A DNA stretch of 29,127 nt from JAZKFR01 sp040386295 (GCA_040386295.1 JAZKFR010000021.1:1-29127); one strand, 5' to 3'. Positions 7,159 through 15,557 are shown, counted from the stretch's first letter. The notes: a model not told the origin generated them from the letters alone. Translations and numbers: made by a program.

Positions 7159-8136
7159 TTAAGCAAAGCCCGTTGACCACAACCAGCGCGTAACAGATTT
7201 TGGCGTCTGTGCAGCATCCTCGAAAGTGACGTACTCCCAAGCATCCGGTGTTGCCAACAAAGTGCGCGCGAGCTTGTTGTTCAAGCCATGACCTGACTTA
7301 TGTGCGCTGAAGCTGGCTAACACGGGGTGTCCGAGTAGGTATAAATCACCGATGGCATCAAGCACTTTGTGTCGCACAAATTCATCTTGATAGCGCAAGC
7401 CATCGGCGTTCAAGATGCGATATTCATCCAGCACGACCGCGTTATCTAAGCCGCCCCCTTGTGCTAGGCCGTTCTCACGCAAATACTCAACTTCTTGCAT
7501 AAAACCAAAGGTGCGCGCGCGCGCAACGTCGCGGATGTAAGACTGCTCAGCGAAGTCTATACACACCGACTGTCCGGTACGATTGATCGCTGGATGACTA
7601 AAAGCGATTGAGAAAGACAGGCGGAATCCTTCGAATGGTTCAAAAAATGCCCACTTGTCTTTAGCTATACCAAAGTCAGCACTTCCACTGCTTGCCGCAT
7701 CGCTTACCTCGCTCACTTCGATTCGCCGTTTGACGCGAATAAATTTCTTGGCAGCTGCCTGCTCTTCTATGCCTGCAGATTGGATCAGAAAAACGAAAGG
7801 TGAGGCCGAACCGTCGAGAATAGGCACTTCTGCTGCGTCTAAATCAACAAACGCGTTATCGATGCCCAAGCCAGCAAAAGCTGACATTAAGTGCTCAATG
7901 GTACCGACGCGAACCTTCCCTTGGGTTGTTTCGCGTTCTAAGCAAGAACACAAACGAGTATCACCGACTAACAGGGCGGACGCAGGGATATCAACGACTG
8001 GATCCAGATCAAGCCGTCTGAAGACGATCCCGGTATTCGGTGGGGCAGGGCGCAGAGCTATGCTGACCTTAACGCCGGAGTGTAAACCGACACCGGTGGC
8101 GTGGATCAAAGATTTGAGTGTGCGTTGTTTAAGCAT
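7159..8136 (-). CDS. lpxC: UDP-3-O-acyl-N-acetylglucosamine deacetylase
   Basis: LpxC is the zinc-dependent enzyme of the committed step of lipid A synthesis: it removes the acetyl group from UDP-3-O-acyl-GlcNAc in the cytoplasm. The 325-residue protein has the zinc ligands His82 (in TIEHLMSAFAGLG), His256 and Asp260 (in RHKVLDAIGDLYLLG), and the catalytic His283 in SAHKSGHGLNNKL. The loop VSDAASSGSADFGIAK, before DKWAFFEPFEG (about residues 144-159), makes it some 20 residues longer than the 305-residue E. coli enzyme. lpxC normally follows ftsZ; here the upstream neighbour is sodB, with a terminator between, so it probably has its own promoter. No good ribosome site is seen before ATG 8136. 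Confidence 0.97.
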   Translation of the reverse strand: MLKQRTLKSLIHATGVGLHSGVKVSIALRPAPPNTGIVFRRLDLDPVVDIPASALLVGDTRLCSCLERETTQGKVRVGTIEHLMSAFAGLGIDNAFVDLDAAEVPILDGSASPFVFLIQSAGIEEQAAAKKFIRVKRRIEVSEVSDAASSGSADFGIAKDKWAFFEPFEGFRLSFSIAFSHPAINRTGQSVCIDFAEQSYIRDVARARTFGFMQEVEYLRENGLAQGGGLDNAVVLDEYRILNADGLRYQDEFVRHKVLDAIGDLYLLGHPVLASFSAHKSGHGLNNKLARTLLATPDAWEYVTFEDAAQTPKSVTRWLWSTGFA

Positions 8137-8404
8137 CTTGTTTGCCGTGTTTGGGCAAGGTGGATTTGTTTTTAGATTAGCGAATTACTTGAAAAATTCA
8201 GAGAAATCAAAGTGTTTGCTGCTTGAATGCACTGTGGCGAATTTTTCTGCTGCCTGATTTTGACAGAGTTGAGCGTCATATCTCGTCGCAAAACAATCCT
8301 CATTCTATCATGGCAGCCCAATACATTAGGCTGTCCAGTTTGCACAGAGGGTACGGTTTAACTAGGGGGCTTGAACTGCGCCTAATTTAGATGCCCCAAA
8401 ATTC
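8137..8404. other. lpxC upstream region
   Basis: Non-coding DNA between the sodB terminator and lpxC, which must hold the lpxC promoter if the terminator works. On the minus strand TTGATT and TAATTC are spaced 17 bp (at about 8210-8182), a weak candidate. Nothing else is recognisable. Confidence 0.35.
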
Positions 8405-8434
8405 AAAAGAGGGAGCTGATCGCCCCCTTTTTTT
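8405..8434 (-). terminator. Terminator downstream of sodB
   Basis: An inverted repeat (GAGGGAGC and CGCCCCC core, with one or two mismatches) has a T-run on each strand (CTTTT on the minus side, seven T on the plus side). It sits 21 bp after the sodB stop and could work in both directions. Confidence 0.65.
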
Positions 8435-8455
8435 GACTCTGAAACACTAGCTAAT

Positions 8456-9043
8456 TTATTTGGCGAAATTTTGTTCGACAAATTTCCAGTTTACGAGTTT
8501 GTTGAGAAATGTCTCGACGAATTTCGGCCGCTGATTACGGTAGTCAATGTAATAAGCGTGCTCCCAGACGTCGATGCAGAGCAAAGGCTTGTCAGCTGTG
8601 GTGAGTGGGGTACCAGCAGCGCCCATGTTGACGATCTCGACTGAACCATCTGCTTTTTTGACCAGCCAAGTCCAAGCAGAACCAAAATTGCCAACCGCTG
8701 AGGTTTGGAAAGATTTCTTGAATTCGTCGAAGCTGCCCCAGCGTTTTTGAATCGCATCAGCAAGCGCACCACTGGGTTCGCCGCCACCGTTAGGGCTTAG
8801 ACAGTTCCAGAAAAAACTGTGGTTCCAGACCTGTGCTGCATTGTTGTAAATGCCGCCAGCAGGCGCCTTTTTAACAATGCTCTCAAGCTCTAAATTTTCG
8901 TACTCTGTGCTTTTGATTAGATTATTGAGGTTGGTGATGTACGCCTGATGGTGTTTGGCGTAGTGATATTCAAAAGTTTCTGCCGACATATGGGGCGCTA
9001 GGGCGTCGGTGGCGTAAGGAAGTGCTGGTAGTTGGTGTTCCAT
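8456..9043 (-). CDS. sodB: Superoxide dismutase, iron type
   Basis: This 195-residue cytoplasmic enzyme converts superoxide to hydrogen peroxide and oxygen. The metal ligands are all visible: His27 (FEYHYAKHHQAY), His75 (WNHSFFWNCL), Asp158 and His162 (DVWEHAYY). The pattern AAQVWNHSFFWNCL and GSAWTWLV fits Fe-SOD more than Mn-SOD, although metal choice cannot be proved from sequence. There is no signal peptide. The AGGAG ribosome site lies six bases before ATG 9043. It follows icd by 62 bp on the same strand with no hairpin seen between, so read-through from icd is possible. A terminator follows. Confidence 0.97.
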   Translation of the reverse strand: MEHQLPALPYATDALAPHMSAETFEYHYAKHHQAYITNLNNLIKSTEYENLELESIVKKAPAGGIYNNAAQVWNHSFFWNCLSPNGGGEPSGALADAIQKRWGSFDEFKKSFQTSAVGNFGSAWTWLVKKADGSVEIVNMGAAGTPLTTADKPLLCIDVWEHAYYIDYRNQRPKFVETFLNKLVNWKFVEQNFAK

Positions 9044-9105
9044 TTTGAACTCCTAAGTGGTTAATTGTTGCGCTTGCTTGGCTGCATCTGTTCTCTTGCA
9101 AGTGT

Positions 9106-10338
9106 TCACATGCGTGCGATCATGGCGTCGCCAAAAGCAGAGCAGGAGACTTCGGTGGCGCCCTCCATTAGGCGGGCGAAATCGTAGGTAACGACCTTGT
9201 CGGCGATTGATTTTTCCATTGCTTTAATGATCAGGTCTGCTGCTGCTGTCCAGCCTAGGTGGCGGAGCATCATTTCGGCAGAGAGAATCAATGATCCCGG
9301 GTTGACCTTGTCTTGACCGGCATACTTCGGCGCTGTGCCGTGCGTTGCTTCAAAACAAGCGTAATGGTCAGAGATATTGGCACCGGGTGCGATACCAATT
9401 CCGCCGACCTGTGCTGCTAATGCGTCTGAGATGTAATCACCATTCAGGTTAGTGGTCGTGATTACGTCGTATTCCTCAGGGCGGAGCAGAATCTGTTGTA
9501 AAAACGCGTCGGCAATAGCGTCTTTAATAACGATACCGTTAGGCAGCTTTAACCAGGGGCCGCCATCCATTTCGACAGCGCCGAATTCGTTCTTGGCAAG
9601 TGCGTAGGCCCAATCGCGAAATCCACCTTCGGTGAATTTCATGATGTTGCCCTTATGTACGATGGTGACGGATTTACGCTGGTTGGCGATGGCGTACTTG
9701 ATTGCCGCACGTACAAGTCGTTCGGTGCCGTCTTTAGAAATGGGCTTGATGCCAATGCCTGAACTTTCGGGGAAGCGAATCTTTTTGACCCCCATTTCTT
9801 CTTGCAGGAATTTGATGACTTTTTTGCAGGCGTCTGAGCCAGCTTGCCACTCGATTCCGGCGTAGATGTCTTCTGTATTCTCACGGAAAATCACCATGTT
9901 GGTTTTGCTCGGATCTTTAAGCGGTGAGGGAACGCCTTTAAAGTATTGCACTGGGCGAACGCATTGGTAGAGGTCTAGCTCTTGGCGCAGAGCGACGTTG
10001 AGCGAGCGAATACCGCCACCAACTGGAGTCGTCATCGGACCTTTGATCGAGACAGAGTATTCTTTCAGCGCTGCAAAGGTTTCGGCGGATAGCCAGACAT
10101 CTGCGCCGTACATCTTGGTCGATTTCTCACCTGCATAAACTTCCATCCAATGGATTTTCTTTTCGCCTTTGAACGCTTTTGCAACGGCTGCATCGACGAC
10201 TTTAATCATGACTGGCGTGATATCTACGCCAATGCCGTCGCCTTCAATAAAAGGGATGATTGGGTTGTTTGGTGTGGCCTGTCCAGGAATGATTTTCTGG
10301 CCGCCTTGCGGTACTTTGATCAGAGAACTTGCGCTCAT
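9106..10338 (-). CDS. icd: Isocitrate dehydrogenase, NADP-dependent
   Basis: This 410-residue TCA-cycle enzyme converts isocitrate to 2-oxoglutarate and CO2 with reduction of NADP. Family features include PFIEGDGIGVDI, the substrate loop TTPVGGGIRSLNVALRQ with the regulatory Ser112 (equivalent to E. coli Ser113, the AceK phosphorylation site), FRENTEDIYAGIEW, IVHKGNIMKFTEG and the cofactor-site HGTAPKYAG. The start is ATG 10338, preceded by GGAG five bases away; an extension to 10506 in the same frame reads MVFYAIIG and does not look like Icd. Divergently across 408 bp lies aceK, whose product switches Icd off and on. Confidence 0.98.
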   Translation of the reverse strand: MSASSLIKVPQGGQKIIPGQATPNNPIIPFIEGDGIGVDITPVMIKVVDAAVAKAFKGEKKIHWMEVYAGEKSTKMYGADVWLSAETFAALKEYSVSIKGPMTTPVGGGIRSLNVALRQELDLYQCVRPVQYFKGVPSPLKDPSKTNMVIFRENTEDIYAGIEWQAGSDACKKVIKFLQEEMGVKKIRFPESSGIGIKPISKDGTERLVRAAIKYAIANQRKSVTIVHKGNIMKFTEGGFRDWAYALAKNEFGAVEMDGGPWLKLPNGIVIKDAIADAFLQQILLRPEEYDVITTTNLNGDYISDALAAQVGGIGIAPGANISDHYACFEATHGTAPKYAGQDKVNPGSLILSAEMMLRHLGWTAAADLIIKAMEKSIADKVVTYDFARLMEGATEVSCSAFGDAMIARM

Positions 10339-10424
10339 GCCAACTCCATTTGGGGTGTTTTGATGTTCAAAGAATGTGCGCACGTTTGACTTGCATGGCT
10401 CGATTTGCGCGGTTGATCCGAGCA

Positions 10425-10450
10425 ATGCAGCATTGATTTCGGTGCTGCAT
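10425..10450. repeat. Inverted repeat in the icd leader
   Basis: ATGCAGCA and TGCTGCAT form perfect 8-bp arms separated by 10 bp. The repeat lies 87 bp upstream of the icd start, either as an operator or as a hairpin in the leader. Confidence 0.6.
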
Positions 10451-10670
10451 CGAGCGTCCAGTCTTCTGTGTCGCACGGCACTGCCGATTATCGCGTAAAA
10501 AACCATGCCTCGCTAGCGATGTGCGCTGATGGAGGTATTTATCTTGCCCGGCTAAGTTGTTCAAAGCGCTTATACACGCTTAAAGAACTTGAAAAATGGG
10601 CGTGACCTAGCGCCGTTTGCATACTGTTCAGCACGTGCTTATCCGTTAGAGCCTTGCTTGCTGTCGTATT

Positions 10671-10689
10671 GCAGAATTGAATTCTCTGC
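10671..10689. repeat. Palindromic element upstream of aceK
   Basis: AGAATT and AATTCT flank a central G, extended outward by GC and TGC with one extra C on one side. It is centred about 67 bp before the aceK start, a position where a regulator could bind. Confidence 0.4.
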
Positions 10690-10746
10690 ACCTTGTTTTT
10701 TTCGTGGCACTATTGGCTGAATAGATTGGGAAATAGGGACACTAAT

Positions 10747-12552
10747 ATGGGTATAGCGATGGGTGAGTCAGATTTGCCGCAGCATATTGCTGAATTGATG
10801 ATTGACGGTTTCAACCGGCATTACCAATCGATTCGTGATTATGCGCGTCAGGCTAAAGCATTGTTTGAATTGGGGGATTGGCGCGGGGTGCAAACGGCAG
10901 TGCGTGAGCGAATTCGTTCTTATGATGAGCGGGTTAGCGAGTGTGCTGAGTTATTGGGCTCGCGTTTCGCTGCTGCCAGCTTGGATGATGCGAGTTGGCA
11001 ACAACTAAAGCTGTCTTACATCGGTTTGTTGATTAACCATAAACAGCCGGAATTGGCAGAGACTTTTTTTAATTCGGTTTGTTCAAAGATTCTGCATCGT
11101 AGTTATTTTCACAACGCGTATATTTTCGCTCGGCCAGCTGTTTCTACCGAATACATTATGGGTCAGCCGCCGACCTATTCGAGTTATTACCCGATGCAGG
11201 GTGGCTCTGGTTTGCGTACCACTGTTTTAAATATCATTAAAGATTTTGCTTGGCAGCGTCCTTTTGAAGATCTTGGGCGCGACGTTGAGTACATCATGCG
11301 TAGTGTCAAACAGCATCTTGGCGGTTGGCCTAAAGCCGAGGTAAATGCGCAGGTACAGGTATTGCACTCGGCTTTCTACCGAAATAAAGCCGCGTATATC
11401 ATCGGCAAAGCGATCAATGGCCATCTGGAGTTTTCTTTCGCAATTCCGGTGTTACATACGTCAGAAGGTAAATTGGTGTTGGATACGATTTTGCTCGATG
11501 CTTGGCGGATTGGTTTGTTATTTTCTTTATCGCGCGCCTATTTTATGGTCGATATGGAAGTTCCCTCAGGTTACGTGCAGTTTTTGCGCAGCATCATGCC
11601 GAACAAGCCGCGTTCTGAGTTGTATACGATGCTGGGATTGGGTAAGCAGGGAAAAACAATGTTCTTCCGGGATCTGATGCAGCATTTGCGACATTCCGAA
11701 GATCAGTTTGTCATTGCACCGGGGATTCGTGGTCTAGTCATGCTGGTGTTCACACTGCCGTCTTATCCCTATGTATTTAAAATCATCAAAGATGTTTTTG
11801 GCGCCTCAAAAGAGGTTGATCACGATACGGTTAAAGCAAAATATTTACTGGTTAAACAGGTTGATCGTGTTGGTAGAATGGCGGACACATTAGAGTTTTC
11901 GCAGGCTGCTTTACCTAAACACCGCTTTTCCGACGATCTTCTGGATGAGTTGCGTCGATTGGCGCCTTCTGTGATCGAAGAAGAGGGCGATGATTTGGTG
12001 ATTAAGCATTTGTATATAGAACGCCGGATGATTCCTCTGAATATTTATTTGGATCAGGCTGAGAAAAACTTGGATTTGTCAGATCTGTCTTTGCCTAGCA
12101 GCAAGCGTGGTCTCGAACAGATCGAGCAAGCAGTGTTTGAGTATGGCAACGCGATCAGAGAGCTGGCCAGTGCCAACATTTTCCCCGGCGATATGTTATG
12201 GAAGAATTTTGGTGTAACACGTTATAACCGCGTTGTTTTTTATGATTATGACGAAATTGAATACATGAGCGATTGCCGTTTTCGTATCATCCCGGAAGCA
12301 CCTTTTCCTGAAATGGAGTTATCAGGGGAGCCTTGGTACTCAGTTGCGCGAAACGATGTTTTTCCTGAGGAGTTTGCTACTTTTCTGCTTGGCTCACCGC
12401 TGGTTCGGCAGGCTTTTTTAAAGCATCATAAAGACTTACTAAGTGTCGAATTTTGGCAAAAAACGCAGGAAAAAATTCGCAGTGGATATTTGGAAGATTT
12501 CTTCCCTTATCCAGAGGATCTACGTTTCAGTGCTGTTTTTAGAAAAAAATAG
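10747..12552 (+). CDS. aceK: Isocitrate dehydrogenase kinase/phosphatase
   Basis: AceK phosphorylates Icd to divert isocitrate to the glyoxylate bypass during growth on acetate, and dephosphorylates it again. The 601-residue protein has an N-terminal helical regulatory domain and a kinase-like C-terminal half. The unusual ATP loop is APGIRGLVMLVFTLPSY (about residues 340-356) with FKIIKD after it, and the catalytic motifs FPGDMLWKNFGVTR and FYDYDEIEY are intact. Start ATG 10747 is preceded by AGGGA; a frame extension to 10693 is not needed, and ATG 10759 is an alternative. It is divergent from icd and 8 bp upstream of a universal stress protein gene, likely in one operon. Isocitrate lyase and malate synthase genes are not in the window. 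Confidence 0.98.
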   Translation: MGIAMGESDLPQHIAELMIDGFNRHYQSIRDYARQAKALFELGDWRGVQTAVRERIRSYDERVSECAELLGSRFAAASLDDASWQQLKLSYIGLLINHKQPELAETFFNSVCSKILHRSYFHNAYIFARPAVSTEYIMGQPPTYSSYYPMQGGSGLRTTVLNIIKDFAWQRPFEDLGRDVEYIMRSVKQHLGGWPKAEVNAQVQVLHSAFYRNKAAYIIGKAINGHLEFSFAIPVLHTSEGKLVLDTILLDAWRIGLLFSLSRAYFMVDMEVPSGYVQFLRSIMPNKPRSELYTMLGLGKQGKTMFFRDLMQHLRHSEDQFVIAPGIRGLVMLVFTLPSYPYVFKIIKDVFGASKEVDHDTVKAKYLLVKQVDRVGRMADTLEFSQAALPKHRFSDDLLDELRRLAPSVIEEEGDDLVIKHLYIERRMIPLNIYLDQAEKNLDLSDLSLPSSKRGLEQIEQAVFEYGNAIRELASANIFPGDMLWKNFGVTRYNRVVFYDYDEIEYMSDCRFRIIPEAPFPEMELSGEPWYSVARNDVFPEEFATFLLGSPLVRQAFLKHHKDLLSVEFWQKTQEKIRSGYLEDFFPYPEDLRFSAVFRKK

Positions 12553-12560
12553 GAGTCATA

Positions 12561-12986
12561 GTGAAAATTTTAGTTGCCACAGATGGTTCAAAATGCGCGC
12601 TCAATGCGGTTAAGTACGCTGCACAATTGGCAGTATCACTGCACTCGACGGATCGCATTACTTTGATCAATGTGCACGATGACAGTGCTTTGCGCCATGC
12701 GAAGAAATTGCTTGGCAAAACGTCAGTTGAAGAATATCTACGCAGTTTGAGTGAAAAAGAGGTTAAACCTGCAGTAGAGGTCTTAAAGAATTCGGGTGTT
12801 CCCTACGATATTGTGATTAAATTTGGGCATATTGCAGAACATATTCTTAAAACAGCTGCTGCCGGAAAGTATGACCTGATTATTCTCGGTGCGAAGGGAA
12901 GAACTGCATTTGCTGATTTATTGCTCGGTTCAGTCGCGCAACGTGTTTTATCAACAGCTAAGCAGGCTGTTTTGCTCGTTAAGTAG
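12561..12986 (+). CDS. Universal stress protein, UspA family (nucleotide-binding type)
   Basis: This 141-residue protein starts at GTG 12561 with AGGAG six bases before it. It has the UspA fold opening MKILVATDGS and the ATP-binding signature G-x2-G-x9-G-S (GAKGRTAFADLLLGS, about residues 112-126), so it belongs to the ATP-binding branch. Usp proteins in general support survival during starvation or stress; the specific role is unknown. It lies 8 bp after aceK and is followed by a strong terminator at 13040-13068, so aceK and usp appear to form one transcription unit. That links this stress protein with the acetate/glyoxylate switch. Confidence 0.93.
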   Translation: MKILVATDGSKCALNAVKYAAQLAVSLHSTDRITLINVHDDSALRHAKKLLGKTSVEEYLRSLSEKEVKPAVEVLKNSGVPYDIVIKFGHIAEHILKTAAAGKYDLIILGAKGRTAFADLLLGSVAQRVLSTAKQAVLLVK

Positions 12987-13039
12987 AAGAATCACTCTAA
13001 GCAAGGGATTGATTGCGTAAGTGGGCATCAATAGCCCAT

Positions 13040-13068
13040 AAAAAACCGCCAATGATTGGCGGTTTTTT
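13040..13068. terminator. Bidirectional terminator between usp and tRNA-Ser
   Basis: A perfect 13-bp stem (AAAAAACCGCCAA and TTGGCGGTTTTTT) with loop TGA ends in a T-run on both strands. It serves the aceK-usp unit on the plus strand and tRNA-Ser on the minus strand. Confidence 0.9.
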
Positions 13069-13077
13069 ATGCAATTT

Positions 13078-13167
13078 TGGCGGAGAGAGCGGGATTCGAA
13101 CCCGCGTTAGGTTTGACCCTAAACACGCTTTCCAGGCGTGCGACTTCAACCACTCATCCACCTCTCC
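13078..13167 (-). tRNA. tRNA-Ser(GGA)
   Basis: Read on the minus strand, acceptor GGAGAGG pairs with TCTCTCC (last pair G-T). The anticodon loop contains GGA. There is a long variable arm (GTTTAGGG-TCAAACCTAAC), T-loop TTCGAAT, discriminator G and an encoded CCA (13078-13080). The 90-nt length fits a class II tRNA. Confidence 0.96.
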
Positions 13168-13179
13168 GAAAGAGCGACG

Positions 13180-13209
13180 ATTCTAGCAGAGGGGAGCAGT
13201 TTGACCAAG
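13180..13209 (-). promoter_or_regulatory. Probable promoter of tRNA-Ser
   Basis: On the minus strand, TTGGTC (13209-13204) and TAGAAT (13185-13180) are spaced 18 bp. The -10 box lies 12 bp before the tRNA. The -35 box is weaker than those of the other two tRNA genes. Confidence 0.6.
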
Positions 13210-13432
13210 GGTCATTATCAATTTACTTACTGATTCTTGCCGAAATGTGGAATTCCTGATTTTTTAATTTAGATGAATTGTTGAGAGCTAGTACTTATAA
13301 GCCTTGCTGTATTTACTAGCTGTTATCACGATTAGCCTGGAAACTTGATTGTTGAAAAATATGCTGCTCAAACAAACTCGCAAAGAATAGCTAAAAGAGG
13401 AATGGCTAAGAAATAAGATATATAAGGTATTT

Positions 13433-14611
13433 ATGAATTTAGATTTTGATGTGATTGTCGTGGGCGGTGGCTTAGCTGGTTTATCGTTGGCTTGTGCCTT
13501 GGATGATACCCCGCTGAGAATTGCTTTGCTTGAGCAGAATGTCTTCGTTAAGCGTGAGCCACTAGCACAAGAATGGGATAACCGGGTCTATGCGATCAGT
13601 CCCGCCAATGCGGATTTTTTGAAGAAGCTTAATGTTTGGAAGAACCTTGATGCGCAGCGAATTACTCCGATTCGAGCTATGCAGGTTTTTGCCGATGGCG
13701 GCAGCGCAATTGAATTTTCTGCTTACGCCAACGGTCTTGAGCAACTTGCTTGGATTATCGAATCCTCTTTGATGGAAAAAGAGTTGTGGGAGCACATTAA
13801 ACGGCAAAATCGCTTGACCTTGCTTTGTCCGGCGCAAGCTAGCGCGCTTGATATTCGCTCTGAAGCTGCTTTTTTACGTCTTGTTGATGGACGAAGCTTG
13901 TCAGCTCGTTTAATCGTTGGGGCAGAAGGACGTCAATCTTGGCTGCGCACGACAGCTGGTTTGTGTGCGCTCGACTATCCCTATGGTGAGAAGGGGGTGG
14001 TTGCTAATTTTGAATGCGCATACCCTCATCGTGACATAGCAAGACAGTGGTTTCGCGAAGATGGCGTCCTTGCTTGTTTGCCTTTGCCGGGGCAGCGTAT
14101 TTCAATTGTCTGGTCCACGCCTGAAGCACATGCTCAGACATTACTTTCGCTTTCTGCTGATCATTTTGCGGCACGTGTTGCCGCAGCTGCTCAGCACGAG
14201 CTCGGTGCGCTCAGGATGATTACATCAGCTGCTGCATTTCCACTGAGTTTGTTGCGTGTACCCCAGGTCGTGATGCCGAGGTTAGCTTTGATTGGCGATG
14301 CAGCGCATGGTGTTCATCCTTTATCTGGTCATGGCATCAATCTTGGGTATCAAGATGCTCAGCAGTTAGCGCAATTGCTGGCAGCTACGCCTTCTTGGCA
14401 GGATATAGGTGATCTTTCGTTGTTGCGTCGTTATCAACGCGCCCGGCGCGAGGAGACTGTGCTGATGCAAAATATGACGCATTTTTTACAGCGAATCTTC
14501 GCTAGTCGCTCCTCGCCAATCAGGCGTTTGCGTAACCTAGGTGTGCATGTAGCGAATCGCCTTCCTTTAGCTAAGAATTTGCTGGTGCGTTATGCGCTTG
14601 GTTCTTTTTAA
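13433..14611 (+). CDS. FAD-dependent monooxygenase, UbiH/UbiF/VisC family
   Basis: This 392-residue flavoprotein is predicted to hydroxylate an aromatic ring, most likely in ubiquinone synthesis. The dinucleotide-binding motif is VVGGGLAGLSLA (about residues 9-20), the NAD(P)H/FAD 'DG' region is VDGRSLSARLIVGAEGRQS, and the second FAD motif is LALIGDAAHGVHPLSGHGINLGYQD (split as LALIGDAAHGVHP and GHGINLG, about 285-310). Which ring carbon it acts on (UbiH, UbiF or another type) cannot be told from the sequence, so no symbol is given. Start ATG 13433 has AAGG about six bases upstream. dsbC follows after 34 bp on the same strand. Confidence 0.9.
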   Translation: MNLDFDVIVVGGGLAGLSLACALDDTPLRIALLEQNVFVKREPLAQEWDNRVYAISPANADFLKKLNVWKNLDAQRITPIRAMQVFADGGSAIEFSAYANGLEQLAWIIESSLMEKELWEHIKRQNRLTLLCPAQASALDIRSEAAFLRLVDGRSLSARLIVGAEGRQSWLRTTAGLCALDYPYGEKGVVANFECAYPHRDIARQWFREDGVLACLPLPGQRISIVWSTPEAHAQTLLSLSADHFAARVAAAAQHELGALRMITSAAAFPLSLLRVPQVVMPRLALIGDAAHGVHPLSGHGINLGYQDAQQLAQLLAATPSWQDIGDLSLLRRYQRARREETVLMQNMTHFLQRIFASRSSPIRRLRNLGVHVANRLPLAKNLLVRYALGSF

Positions 14612-14645
14612 TTAACAGATTTTGTTTTCATATTGGGGTTCTTGC

Positions 14646-15359
14646 ATGCTTAAGAAAATACTTTGTCTGGCTTTGGCAGTGGGTGTGAGTTGTCTTGCGT
14701 TGGCTGACGAGGCGAGTATTAAGAAGTCAGTGAAGCAATCCGTCGAGAGTAAGCTGGGTGCTAAGGTCAGTAACGTCGTTAAATCGCCTTACTTTGGTCT
14801 TTATGAGGTTTATGCCGATGGGCAAATTATTTATACGGACGATAAAGTTTCCGCGTTGTTGGTGGGTGCTCTGATTGATGGGAAAACATTGAGAAATGTG
14901 ACTGAGGAGCGCATGCAGAAATTGAGTGCGATTAAATTCAGTGATTTGCCAATCGATTTGGCGATCAAGCAAGTGCGCGGTGACGGCAAGCGTGTTTTTG
15001 CCAGTTTTGAAGATCCGAATTGTGGCTACTGTAAGAAATTGGCGAAAGAAGTCGCTAAGCTTGATAACGTAACAATTTACATTTTTTTATACCCTATTCT
15101 TTCACCCGACTCGTTGGATAAATCGAAACAAATTTGGTGTGCCGCAGATAGGTCAAGAGCCTGGAATGAATGGATGGTGGAGGGAAAAATGCCTTCTGGT
15201 AAGGGTGATTGTGATACCAGCGCTGTGCTGAAATCTCTAGAAGTGGGGCGCAAATTGTCTATTACAGGGACGCCAACTTTGTTTTTTGCGGATGGTGAGC
15301 GTATACCTGGTGCAGTACCCATTGCTAGAATTGAGCAGAAATTAGGGCAAAACAGATAG
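14646..15359 (+). CDS. dsbC: Thiol:disulfide isomerase DsbC
   Basis: This periplasmic isomerase reshuffles wrong disulfide bonds and is kept reduced by DsbD. The 237-residue product from ATG 14646 begins with a signal peptide (MLKKILCLALAVGVSCLALA, cleavage before DEAS). The N-terminal dimerisation domain (about 21-100) contains the region SPYFGLYEVYADGQIIYTDD. The thioredoxin-fold domain carries the active site CGYC at residues 126-129 and the cis-Pro loop GTPTLFF. A second Cys pair (IWCAADRS and GKGDCDTS) corresponds to the structural disulfide of E. coli DsbC. An upstream ATG at 14622 would place eight residues before the signal peptide and is less likely. A terminator follows. Confidence 0.95.
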   Translation: MLKKILCLALAVGVSCLALADEASIKKSVKQSVESKLGAKVSNVVKSPYFGLYEVYADGQIIYTDDKVSALLVGALIDGKTLRNVTEERMQKLSAIKFSDLPIDLAIKQVRGDGKRVFASFEDPNCGYCKKLAKEVAKLDNVTIYIFLYPILSPDSLDKSKQIWCAADRSRAWNEWMVEGKMPSGKGDCDTSAVLKSLEVGRKLSITGTPTLFFADGERIPGAVPIARIEQKLGQNR

Positions 15360-15491
15360 TTTGAAACTAATGCTAGGCGTGTCCGGCCTTTAGGTTCTTT
15401 CCTGTTGTCAGGACGAGCTTCGAGTTTTCTGAGTTAAGAAGCTGAGAAGTCTTCTGAAAATATGAAGCCTTCTTTGCTTGAAGCATTCGAT

Positions 15492-15529
15492 GTAAAAACG
15501 CCCCGGTGATTTCACTGGGGCGTTTTTAC
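15492..15529. terminator. Bidirectional terminator between dsbC and rne
   Basis: A 17-bp stem (GTAAAAACGCCCCGGTG and CACTGGGGCGTTTTTAC, one G-T pair) with loop ATTT has T-runs on both strands. It separates two convergent genes. Confidence 0.92.
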
Positions 15530-15557
15530 GTTTGAGGGCTAGGGGAGAGAGTTAAAG

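Larger units (their letters stand above)
10339..10746. promoter_or_regulatory. Divergent icd/aceK intergenic region
   Basis: 408 bp hold the promoters for both directions. Visible symmetric elements are an 8-bp inverted repeat at 10425-10450, the 10-bp palindrome AGCACGTGCT at 10630-10639, and AGAATT-G-AATTCT inside 10671-10689. No promoter pair matches well enough to be named. Confidence 0.5.

Noticed and set aside
8260..8290. TTGACA on the plus strand as a promoter for an RNA ending at 8434
   Set aside because: No acceptable -10 box 16-18 bp downstream and no evidence for a plus-strand gene before the hairpin.
9106..10506. Icd starting at 10506 with 56 extra residues
   Set aside because: The extra part has no Icd character, while ATG 10338 has a GGAG site and matches the usual N-terminus.
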